DNA from: Marinobacterium sedimentorum
GTDB taxonomy: Bacteria; Pseudomonadota; Gammaproteobacteria; Pseudomonadales; Balneatricaceae
Assembly (NCBI RefSeq): GCF_024267675.1
Contig: NZ_JALDYX010000020.1
Location: 21,770 to 85,769 of the forward strand
Length of the DNA stretch: 64,000 bases
Reading direction: 5' to 3'
Shown in pieces: positions 8,978 to 16,064 of this stretch. Made by a program: the position numbers and the translations under genes. Within the stretch, counting starts at the first letter, position 1. Each line of letters begins with the position of its first letter. Under the pieces are notes generated by a model. The model saw nothing but the letters and a program-made list of their open reading frames with translations. It did no database searches and had not been told where the DNA came from.

Positions 8978-9454
8978 ATGAGCAAACAGCGTGTAATTTC
9001 CAGGGGACCAGGTGCAGGCCTGTTCGGCTTGGCGCTGGTGTTGTCCTTTGCGGCCCAGGCCGAGGAGCCCCAGGTGATCAACCTGACCCAGACGGGATGC
9101 CAGTTCGTTGAAAGCGAAAATGGTGTGGATCATGGTTACAGCACCCGCAGCATGGCCGACTGCGAAGCGATCAATGCAAAATCCGGCGAGGAGCGCCTGG
9201 CGGGGGCCATGCCGCTGCACCTCAAACCGGGTCATTATATCTTCAGGGTCAGTAACGAGAACGTGCCCTATGAACTGGGTTTCTGGCTGCGCGGCGCAAC
9301 TCTGGTGGATCGTGCCCTGCTGCCCAGCGTATCGGGTGGTGGCCTGGCCCAGGGTACGACCCGCGACTATGAGGTTGAGCTCAAGCCCGGCGAGTATCAC
9401 TATTCTTGCCCGCTGAACCCGACGCCGAACTACAGCCTGGTGGTGGACGGTTAA
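8978..9454 (+). CDS. Small secreted protein with C-terminal cupredoxin-like Cys motif
   Basis: GAGGTG at 8966-8971 supports the ATG at 8978 (158 residues) over the GTG at 8969 and ATG at 8972. Residues 1-28 are a signal peptide ending in AQA. The mature part is beta-rich, with LKPGHYIFRVSNENVPYELGFW and LKPGEYHYSCPLNPTPNYSLVV. The G-x-Y-x-Y-x-C-P arrangement resembles the copper-Cys loop of cupredoxins, but the His and Met ligands that normally follow are absent. There is no confident family. The secreted protein at 14196-14660 also ends with an aromatic-rich Y-x-x-C-P-L motif. Confidence 0.6.
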   Translation: MSKQRVISRGPGAGLFGLALVLSFAAQAEEPQVINLTQTGCQFVESENGVDHGYSTRSMADCEAINAKSGEERLAGAMPLHLKPGHYIFRVSNENVPYELGFWLRGATLVDRALLPSVSGGGLAQGTTRDYEVELKPGEYHYSCPLNPTPNYSLVVDG

Positions 9455-9972
9455 GCCGCGAACTCCATGCCTCAGCGCTGAATTGGAAGTCGCTATGCGA
9501 AAAAAATTACGAAAGGCTGGAATCCGCTGCTATATTTCCATTGGTAAGGGAATTCGGTAAAAACTGAAATATTTCAACGCAGGCTTTGCCGATTTTTACG
9601 CTGTCTGTAATGGACAGCAATGGTCAAACGCTGGAGAAAGACGCAGGGAGAGGCGACGGTTCTGCTGGAGAAACCGGTTATTGTCTGCATGATTGCGACA
9701 GGGATGTCGCGGTTTGTGCTAAATCCCTGGCAGCTCCTGCCGTACCCTGTTTGAACTCAGATGACTCCCACCCGCTGCAAGGCTCCCAATCCTCCGGCAA
9801 TGCGTCTTACGGGATGCTGTCTGGTTCCCGAACGCGCTATGGCCCTGAGCGGCAACTTGTCCACAGACCTGATTCTCATCACCTGGCGGTAATCTGTGCG
9901 GAGGCGCTGGGCAGCACGGCGGGCGAAATGCTAGGCTGCGCGCTTTCGGGCTGATATGGATTTCGATTCCCC
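9455..9972 (+). other. Intergenic region with promoter-like site and three hairpins
   Basis: No convincing gene lies in this 518 nt gap. A sigma70-like pair TTACGA (9507-9512), 18 nt, TATATT (9531-9536) could start a transcript toward the TauE/SafE gene. Three perfect inverted repeats follow: GCTGTC/GACAGC (9600-9618), CGGTT/AACCG (9657-9676) and GCGACA-ggga-TGTCGC (9695-9710). They could form a structured leader or small RNA. I could not match them to a known riboswitch. Confidence 0.35.
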
Positions 9973-10755
9973 ATGGCGGATTTACTTGGCTGGCAGTATG
10001 CCCTTATCGGGCTGATTTTTGTCTGGAGCGGCTTCGTGCGTTCAGGCTTGGGGTTTGGTGGCGCGGTGCTGTCGCTGCCGTTCCTGTTGCTGATTCTGGA
10101 TGAGCCCCTGGTGTTTCTGCCCCTGATTGCGGTGCATCTGCTGGTGTTCTCCAGCCTGATTGCCTGGCAGGGTTACAGGCGCGTGCAAGGGGAACGTGAC
10201 GACAGCTCGCAGGGCAATATCGACTGGGCCTACCTGAAAAGCTCTCTCAAGGTCATGATCATTCCCAAGCTGATGGGGGTCTTCGGGCTGCTGACGCTGC
10301 CGGCGGACATCATGACCAGCATTATTTTTGCCATCGTCATCGTCTATGCCGTCGGCTATGTGCTGGACCGGCCCTTTCGCAGTAACAACCCCTATGTGGA
10401 CAAGCTGTTTCTGATGCTCGGCGGTTATGTCAGCGGCACCTCCCTGATCGGTGCACCGCTCATAGTAGCGGTCTATGGCACCCATGTGGCCAAGCATCAG
10501 CTACGCGATACGCTGTTCGTACTCTGGTTTATTCTGGTGGTCATCAAGATGACCTCCTTCCTGATCGCCGGAGTTGATCTGCAGCTGATACATCATCTCT
10601 GGCTGCTGCCCTGCGCCTTTATCGGTCACCTGATCGGCGAGCGCTTTCACCGGGCCCTGGTCACGGCCGAGACGCCACTGTTCTTTCGCGTGCTGGGAGC
10701 GGTGCTGATTCTGGTCAGCCTGATGGGCATGGCGCGCAGTTTCGGGCTGCTGTGA
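9973..10755 (+). CDS. TauE/SafE family (probable anion/sulfite exporter-like) membrane protein
   Basis: A 260-residue polytopic protein with about eight hydrophobic segments. FVRSGLGFGGAVLSLPFLL near the start and LMLGGYVSGTSLIGAPLIV in the second half are the paired half-repeat signatures of TauE/SafE (DUF81) transporters. Members move sulfite, sulfoacetate or other small organic anions. No clear ribosome site precedes the ATG. It stands alone, converging on the kinase gene, so the substrate cannot be assigned. Confidence 0.85.
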   Translation: MADLLGWQYALIGLIFVWSGFVRSGLGFGGAVLSLPFLLLILDEPLVFLPLIAVHLLVFSSLIAWQGYRRVQGERDDSSQGNIDWAYLKSSLKVMIIPKLMGVFGLLTLPADIMTSIIFAIVIVYAVGYVLDRPFRSNNPYVDKLFLMLGGYVSGTSLIGAPLIVAVYGTHVAKHQLRDTLFVLWFILVVIKMTSFLIAGVDLQLIHHLWLLPCAFIGHLIGERFHRALVTAETPLFFRVLGAVLILVSLMGMARSFGLL

Positions 10756-10771
10756 ACCGGTTCGCGCGAGG

Positions 10772-11398
10772 CTAAAGTACGAGATCGGCGGGCAGGGCCT
10801 GCTGGATGATTCGCCGTGCATTGGGGATATCATTGCCCAGCGCCCGCTTGCGTGCAGCAGCTTCCGTCAGACCCTGATCGCGCCAGCGCTGGATCAGCCG
10901 TGCTTCCAGTACGGACAGTGGCACGTCCAGGCAAATAGACAGATCCCAGTAGCCGGGCAGTTGCGACCAGGGGTGCTCGTCGAACTGCAGATAGTTGCCT
11001 TCCACAATCAGAATGCGGTGCTCGGGGCCTATACAGGCGGCGCCGGCGACAGCAATATCGCGGCTGCGATCAAACAGCGGGATAATGACCTCAGGCTCGG
11101 TGGCCAGGCGCCGGATCAGGTGAAGAAAACCACTGGCATCGAATGTCTCGGGGGCGCCCTTGCGGGGCAAAAGCCCGCGTTGCTGCAGTATCGCATTATC
11201 AAGATGAAAGCCGTCCATGGGCACCAGCGCTGCGCACGGGCTTTGGGCATTAATCGCCCTTGTCAGTTGCTGCGCCAGCGTCGATTTACCCGACGCCGGC
11301 GCCCCGGCCAGTGCGACCAGGGTGCGGATGCCGCTGGGGCGCAGGGCCATAATTCGCTCGGAAAGGGAGCTTAGATCGAACGAATGCGTGTAAGGCAT
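10772..11398 (-). CDS. Nucleoside/nucleotide kinase family protein (PRK/uridine kinase-like P-loop)
   Basis: A 208-residue P-loop kinase with Walker A GAPASGKST at about 31-39, the phosphate-acceptor segment VPMDGFHLDN, EVIIPLFDRSRD, and the Walker-B-like ILIVEGNYLQF. This order matches the phosphoribulokinase/uridine-kinase/pantothenate-kinase superfamily, specifically the short YggC/FrcK-like proteins for which sugar or nucleoside substrates have been proposed. It is flanked by convergent TauE/SafE and the sugar-dehydrogenase remnant, so the neighbours give no substrate hint. Confidence 0.8.
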   Translation of the reverse strand: MPYTHSFDLSSLSERIMALRPSGIRTLVALAGAPASGKSTLAQQLTRAINAQSPCAALVPMDGFHLDNAILQQRGLLPRKGAPETFDASGFLHLIRRLATEPEVIIPLFDRSRDIAVAGAACIGPEHRILIVEGNYLQFDEHPWSQLPGYWDLSICLDVPLSVLEARLIQRWRDQGLTEAAARKRALGNDIPNARRIIQQALPADLVL

Positions 11399-11461
11399 CT
11401 TTGGATTTCCATTGGTGATAAGTACTTGTCATGCAGCGCCGGGGGCTGTCCAGAGGGTACT

Positions 11462-11722
11462 TCATTGAGGCGCTGGCTTCAGCCTTACCAGACGTGCGCG
11501 GTTTTCGTCGGTGAGCAGGTAAACATCGCCATCGGGGCCGACCTGTACCCTGCGGATGCGGCCGAGTTCGCCGCGCAACAGCTGTTCTTCGGCCACCCCC
11601 TCGCCATCGCGCAGAACAGCTCGTATGTCAGCGCCAGACCCAGCAGCCCGCACGGCGCTGGCTGCAGCTGCTGGCGCCTCGGTGAGCGTAGCGATCAGCA
11701 GCCAGAGGCAGAAGATTCGCAA
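11462..11722 (-). pseudogene. Collapsed PQQ-dependent sugar dehydrogenase (signal peptide fused to C-terminal end)
   Basis: A TTG codon at 11722 preceded by AGGAG opens an 86-residue frame. It begins with a secretion signal (LLRIFCLWLLIATLTEAPAA) and runs straight into AEEQLLRGELGRIRRVQVGP followed by DGDVYLLTDENRARLVRLKP. That tail matches the last beta-propeller blade and C-terminus of soluble PQQ-dependent aldose-sugar dehydrogenases (about 370 residues). The catalytic propeller is missing, so a large in-frame internal deletion is the simplest reading. It may still be expressed as a short secreted peptide. Confidence 0.65.
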
Positions 11723-11883
11723 CAGGGTGTGCTCCTGTGTGGTTCCAGGGTCATGCGGTTCAGTGTAGACAGTGGCACGCAGGACAGGCGTAACCACATC
11801 CAAAGGTTCCTGACGGTTCCTTGACCACGGGCTGTGCGTGGTTCGCTGCAACGGTGATGCCGGCGGGGCCTGTGAGGCTTTTG

Positions 11884-11898
11884 TGACCATTGCTGACC
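11884..11898 (+). promoter_or_regulatory. Tandem TGACC repeat upstream of response regulator
   Basis: TGACC occurs at 11884-11888 and again at 11894-11898, exactly one helical turn apart and 33 nt before the regulator ATG. Direct repeats spaced 10-11 bp are the usual binding pattern of OmpR-type dimers, so this could be an autoregulatory site. A further TTGACC lies at 11820-11825. Confidence 0.35.
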
Positions 11899-11930
11899 TA
11901 CCCTTAAGGCAGGTGTCAGGGGAGATTACG

Positions 11931-12638
11931 ATGGCCGGGCGTGTACTGGTGATAGAAGACAATTGCGATATTGCCGAGCTGGTCAGGCTGCATCTGCAGG
12001 ACCTGTCGCTGCGGGTCGATACGGCCGCTGACGGTGTCCGTGGGCTGGAAATGGCCCGCGCTGGCGTGTACGACCTGCTGATTCTGGATCTCATGCTGCC
12101 GGGACTCGACGGCCTCGAGATCTGCCGCCGTTTGCGCAGTGGCGACCATTACCTGCCGATCCTGATGCTCACCGCCCGTTCGTCCGAAATGGATCGCGTA
12201 CTGGGACTGGAGCTGGGGGCCGACGACTATCTCACCAAGCCGTTCAGCATTCGCGAACTGGTCGCCCGCGTCAGGGCCATTTTCCGGCGCGTCGCCGCGA
12301 TGGCTGATACCGGCGCAGCGCCACTGCGCATCGAGCACGATGGCCTGCTGATCGATTGTGACAGCCGCAGCGTCAGTCTGGATGGCCGTCCGGTGCAGCT
12401 GACCGCGCGCGAGTTCGATCTTCTGCTTCATTTCGCCCGTCATCCCGGTCGGGTCTATCGCCGTGAGCAACTGCTGAACGAGGTCTGGGGAGCGAGCTAC
12501 GAGGGGTACGAGCATACCGTCAATTCCCATATCAACCGGCTGCGGGCCAAGATCGAACGCAATCCGGCTGATCCGCATTTTATTCTCACGGTCTGGGGCG
12601 TCGGCTATCGCTTCACCGACCCAACGGGAGAATGCTGA
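11931..12638 (+). CDS. OmpR/PhoB-family response regulator
   Basis: The ATG at 11931 follows AGGGGAGA and begins at MAGRVLVIEDN, the true first strand of the receiver domain; the frame upstream has no such site. The product is 235 residues. The receiver has acidic Glu-Asp near residue 9-10, phosphoacceptor Asp in LLILDLMLPG, and Lys in LTKPFS. A winged-helix domain follows (TAREFDLLLHFARHPGRVY ... WGVGYRF). The stop overlaps the kinase start, so the pair is translationally coupled. Specificity is unknown. Confidence 0.95.
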   Translation: MAGRVLVIEDNCDIAELVRLHLQDLSLRVDTAADGVRGLEMARAGVYDLLILDLMLPGLDGLEICRRLRSGDHYLPILMLTARSSEMDRVLGLELGADDYLTKPFSIRELVARVRAIFRRVAAMADTGAAPLRIEHDGLLIDCDSRSVSLDGRPVQLTAREFDLLLHFARHPGRVYRREQLLNEVWGASYEGYEHTVNSHINRLRAKIERNPADPHFILTVWGVGYRFTDPTGEC

Positions 12639-14110
12639 TGCGCTCCCTCTATGGCCGGCTGGCGCTGGTGCTGGCGCTGCTGTTCATGCTGCTCGGGGCC
12701 GGGGCGCTGCTGCTGCTGGCCCGGACCACCGAAGGCTATCGCCAGGAGACGAATCAGCGCCTTAACCTCGATCTCGCGAGCCAGATCGTGCAGGAGCGGC
12801 AGCTGTTTCAGGCCGGTCTGATGGATCGCGCTGCGCTGGAGCATATCTTCCATATGCTGATGGTCATCAACCCCCGCATCGAGCTTTATCTGCTGGATCC
12901 CGACGGCCGGATCCTGGCCTACTCGGCGCCGCGGGGCCGGGTGCAGCGCGAGCAGGTTGATCTGGCGCCGATCAAACGACTTTTGGCGCAGCCCCGGGAT
13001 CTGCCGCTGCTCGGTGATGACCCCCGCAATCCCGACGGCGGCAAGGTCTTTTCGGTGGCGCCGGTGTTCGAGCAGCAGCAGATGCGTGGCTACCTCTATG
13101 TAATCCTCGCAGGCGAGGCCGAAGCTGGCATGATGCAGCCGCTGATGGGCAGTGAGGTGCTGCGCCTGAGCGCGCTGGCGCTGGGGGTCGGGCTGCTGTT
13201 TGCGCTGCTTGCCGCGCTGATCCTGTTTCGCTGGATCACTCGTCCGTTGCGCCAGCTTACGCGCCAGGTGGCGACGCTGGAGCATTCCGATTTCCGCCAG
13301 CGGCTGCCGGATCCGGCCGTGCGCGGCAGCGATGAAATCGCTCAGCTGTCGCGCACTTGCCAGGCCATGGCCGAACGCATCCGCGATCAGGTCCACAGAC
13401 TCGAAGACACTGATGCGCAGCGACGCGAACTGATAGCCAATGTGTCCCATGATCTGCGCACCCCGCTGGCCTCGCTGCAAGGGTATCTGGAAACCCTGCA
13501 ACTCAAGCAGCAAACGCTTGACGACGAACAGCAGCAGCGCTATCTCAGGGTCGCACTGCGGCAGTGCTTGCACCTGTCGCGGCTGGTCAGGGATCTGCTG
13601 GAGCTGGCCAAACTGGAGGCCAACGAATTTTGCCCGCTGCTGGAACCCTTTTCATTGCCGGAACTGGTGCAGGATGTGGCGCAGAAATTCGAGCTGCGGG
13701 CGCAGCAGCAGGGCGTGCAGATCCGTTTTCGCTGCGCTGAGCAGGTGCCCTTTGTGCGTGGGGATATCGCGCTGATGGAGCGGGTGTTCGACAATCTGCT
13801 GGCCAATGCGCTGCGTCATACGCCGCGGGACGGGCAGATCCATCTCGCGGTACTGAATGGGGGCGCCCAGGTGAAGGTTGAGGTGATCGACACCGGCTGC
13901 GGCATCGCGCCTGAAGATTTGCCCCACATCTTTGACCGGCTCTACCGTCCGACCGGTGCGCGCAACGATGGCGGCGCCGGGCTTGGCCTGGCCATCGCCC
14001 AGCGGATCATGGCGCTGCACGGCAGCGTGATCAGGGCGCAGAGTCGACCGGGCGGCGGCAGCGCCTTCGCCTTCGAACTGGCGGCCGACACCGGGCATAC
14101 GCCTTCGTGA
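12638..14110 (+). CDS. Sensor histidine kinase (HAMP-HisKA-HATPase)
   Basis: GGGAG at 12626-12630 favours the ATG at 12638, giving 490 residues and a 1-nt TGATG overlap with the regulator. There are membrane helices at about 5-28 and 175-198, with a periplasmic sensor of about 145 residues between them. HAMP follows, then the H-box NVSHDLRTPLASLQGYLETL (His271), an N-box DNLLANALRHTPRDG, and G-boxes DTGCGIAPEDL and GGAGLGLAIAQRI. The architecture resembles CusS/BaeS-type envelope sensors. The small secreted protein immediately downstream is a candidate target or accessory. Confidence 0.95.
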   Translation: MRSLYGRLALVLALLFMLLGAGALLLLARTTEGYRQETNQRLNLDLASQIVQERQLFQAGLMDRAALEHIFHMLMVINPRIELYLLDPDGRILAYSAPRGRVQREQVDLAPIKRLLAQPRDLPLLGDDPRNPDGGKVFSVAPVFEQQQMRGYLYVILAGEAEAGMMQPLMGSEVLRLSALALGVGLLFALLAALILFRWITRPLRQLTRQVATLEHSDFRQRLPDPAVRGSDEIAQLSRTCQAMAERIRDQVHRLEDTDAQRRELIANVSHDLRTPLASLQGYLETLQLKQQTLDDEQQQRYLRVALRQCLHLSRLVRDLLELAKLEANEFCPLLEPFSLPELVQDVAQKFELRAQQQGVQIRFRCAEQVPFVRGDIALMERVFDNLLANALRHTPRDGQIHLAVLNGGAQVKVEVIDTGCGIAPEDLPHIFDRLYRPTGARNDGGAGLGLAIAQRIMALHGSVIRAQSRPGGGSAFAFELAADTGHTPS

Positions 14111-14195
14111 TCAAATCGTGATCTTCCGGTGAGGACTGTGTTATAGGCGCGGGTACATGCTGATACCGACTCACACAGAAACGGAGGTTGATCTG

Positions 14196-14660
14196 ATGAA
14201 ACTCAAAAGCTCCATCCCGGCTGCTATCGCACTCGCCGCGCTGCTGTCGGCACCCCTGCTGCAGGCGGGCCCAGGCGCGCCGAATTTTGGTCCTGGCGTC
14301 TATGCCGACGGTGTGGCCTGGGGGTCCAAGGGTACCACCGGGCTGCCGGCGCCGACCGATGCCAATCTGCAGTCTTTCGATATCCTCTATGCGTTCACCA
14401 ACTCCAATAATCCTGAAGGCCAGCTGGCAGTGGCGGAAGCCGCACCTGGCAACCGGGATTACAATGGCGGTCGCTGGTTTACCCATTCGGTGGAGTGGAC
14501 CGAGGCCGGTTTCCTGGCCCATGGCATAGTGCCGGTGCTGAAGTCGGAGGCGGACATCGTGCTGCACGAGGATCTGGGACACCTGGTGGTTACCCCCGGC
14601 TCCTTTCCCGAGGGTCCGCCGGTGTATTTTCAGTGCCCGCTGCTGCCGGTAAAACCCTGA
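14196..14660 (+). CDS. Small secreted protein of unknown function downstream of the two-component system
   Basis: The ATG at 14196 follows CGGAGG (14182-14187); the product is 154 residues. Residues 1-24 are a signal peptide (MKLKSS start, LLQA cleavage). The mature protein is Gly/Pro-rich with NFGPGVYADGVAWGSKGTTG, a region NNGG-like at DYNGGRWF, and a C-terminal end PPVYFQCPLLPVKP with a single Cys. I do not recognise the family. It lies 85 nt after the kinase and could be part of its regulon. The single Cys in a CPL context is shared with the secreted protein at 8978-9454. Confidence 0.65.
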   Translation: MKLKSSIPAAIALAALLSAPLLQAGPGAPNFGPGVYADGVAWGSKGTTGLPAPTDANLQSFDILYAFTNSNNPEGQLAVAEAAPGNRDYNGGRWFTHSVEWTEAGFLAHGIVPVLKSEADIVLHEDLGHLVVTPGSFPEGPPVYFQCPLLPVKP

Positions 14661-14703
14661 TCCTATGGCGTTGATCCGGCGGCGCTGATCCGGGACGGCT
14701 GCA

Positions 14704-15084
14704 TCAGCCGGCGATCAGTTCGCGCCAGGCGTGCAGCACGTCCCTGAAATCGTCCAGTCCGCAACCGGCCTCGAGTTCGTCGTTATAGAAATCGAGGTCC
14801 TCGAGGCCGGTGTCATCGGTGGTGTCATCCAGACTATGGGCCCGCACCCGTACTTCCTCCCGATCGAGTTCCAGACTGAACTCGCTGCCATCGAGCCGGT
14901 ACTCCATTCGCTGGCGTTGCTGCAATTGTCCGATGGTGTCCAGCAGCTGCTGCAGCTGTTTCTGATCCTGCCCGAGCTCTTCACACAGCCAGCGGCCGAT
15001 GGCCTCATGGCCCATCGAGAATTCGGCAAAGTAGCGACCGATATCGTCGCGGCCAAAGGTATATTCCACAAGCGTTCTCTGCAC
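14704..15084 (-). CDS. UPF0231/YacL family protein
   Basis: A 126-residue acidic protein aligning by eye with E. coli YacL: EYTFGRDDIGRYFAEFSMGH near the start, GRWLCEELGQD, and the acidic DFYNDELEAGCGLDDFRDVL near the end. The function is unknown and the family is essentially gammaproteobacterial, which supports the taxonomic reading. It converges on the gene at 14196 and is divergent from the CPXCG gene. Confidence 0.85.
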   Translation of the reverse strand: MQRTLVEYTFGRDDIGRYFAEFSMGHEAIGRWLCEELGQDQKQLQQLLDTIGQLQQRQRMEYRLDGSEFSLELDREEVRVRAHSLDDTTDDTGLEDLDFYNDELEAGCGLDDFRDVLHAWRELIAG

Positions 15085-15228
15085 AGATCAAAAGGCGTCA
15101 TATTACCCTGTTTGGATCGGCACGGGGTAACAGTGGCAGCGGTCTGTCGGGGCTCAGCTGGTGCACTAGACTTTCAGGGTGGGGGCGACAGGGCGCCCAT
15201 TCAATCGCGAAATACGGGAGGCGGACCT

Positions 15229-15420
15229 ATGAATACACAGGAAGAGGTGGAGTTTTATTGCCCCTACTGTGGCGAGCGCATCAGTGTTCTGGTGGACTGC
15301 AGTGAAGCCGAACAGCAATACGTGGAGGATTGCCAGGTGTGCTGCAGTCCCATGGTGCTGGATATCCGGGTGGATGAATCCGGCGTGGCGATGGTGGAGG
15401 CCATGCAGGAGAATGAATAG
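15229..15420 (+). CDS. CPXCG-motif cysteine-rich protein
   Basis: A 63-residue protein starting at the ATG preceded by GGGAGGCGG at 15216-15224. FYCPYCGERISVLVDCS and CQVCCSPMVLDI give two CxxC pairs for a zinc knuckle, the defining pattern of the small CPXCG family. The acidic, compact protein is common in marine gammaproteobacteria, function unknown. Confidence 0.85.
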   Translation: MNTQEEVEFYCPYCGERISVLVDCSEAEQQYVEDCQVCCSPMVLDIRVDESGVAMVEAMQENE

Positions 15421-15426
15421 TCGCGT

Positions 15427-15972
15427 TTAGCGGCCTTTGGCGATGCGCTGCAGTAGCTGCTCGAAAAGGTGCAGATGCTGTTCCAGCTCGGGTGTTGCCT
15501 GGCGGGCAAGCAGTTCGGCGCCGCCGTCTGCTATGGCGCCGATCAGCATCAGATTGTCCGCCATGTCGAAGCGCTCGATCGTCATGCCCTGCGGATCTGT
15601 GTCCGTTGTCGCGTCGCCCTTGGCGACCCGGTCGGCGTAGAGGCGTCCCTCCAGGCTGTAACCCCATACCGGCTTGCCCAGCCCGGTCATAAAACCCAGC
15701 TCAAACGCGGTACCTGCATCCAGGCTTGGGCCGCGAAAGGGCGTCATGTTGGCGACAAGCAAATCCGCCTGCTGCATCAGACCGATGTTGGCGCGATAAA
15801 TCGCCATCCCAGCCTCGCGGGGCGCAAGCCCTGTGAGTTGCAGTGCGCTATCGAGCGGAAACAGACCCTCGAAGCCGTAGCGGGTGCAGAGTTCGACCTT
15901 GGCGGCGCCGGCTTCAAGCGCATTGGGCCAGAATACATCGGGACCGGCGATATAAATTTTGCGTACAGTCAT
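15427..15972 (-). CDS. Nucleoside 2-deoxyribosyltransferase-like protein
   Basis: I chose the ATG at 15972, where the Rossmann-like fold begins (VRKIYIAGPDVFWPNA); the frame is open to 16035 but has no structural counterpart upstream. The product is 181 residues. ANMTPFRGPSLDAGTAFELGF carries the catalytic region of the family, with the Asp and the Glu nucleophile in AFELGF. Such enzymes swap bases between 2'-deoxyribonucleosides or cleave them in nucleotide salvage. The stop lies 6 nt from the CPXCG stop in a convergent arrangement. Confidence 0.85.
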   Translation of the reverse strand: MTVRKIYIAGPDVFWPNALEAGAAKVELCTRYGFEGLFPLDSALQLTGLAPREAGMAIYRANIGLMQQADLLVANMTPFRGPSLDAGTAFELGFMTGLGKPVWGYSLEGRLYADRVAKGDATTDTDPQGMTIERFDMADNLMLIGAIADGGAELLARQATPELEQHLHLFEQLLQRIAKGR

Positions 15973-16064
15973 GGGGCTACCTGAAGGGAGCGTGGCATCG
16001 GGCTGTATGATGCCGTATCTGGGCTCTGGATGCATGGAGGTTGCGGCATCTTTTAAACTGCCTG

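Noticed and set aside
9600..9680. c-di-GMP-I (GEMM) riboswitch
   Set aside because: A GAAA-GACGCA-like patch is present, but the order and pairing of the aptamer blocks do not fit.
9586..9954. 122-codon frame in the gap before TauE/SafE
   Set aside because: No ribosome site, odd composition (Cys, Ser, Gly-rich without pattern), and it runs through the hairpins.
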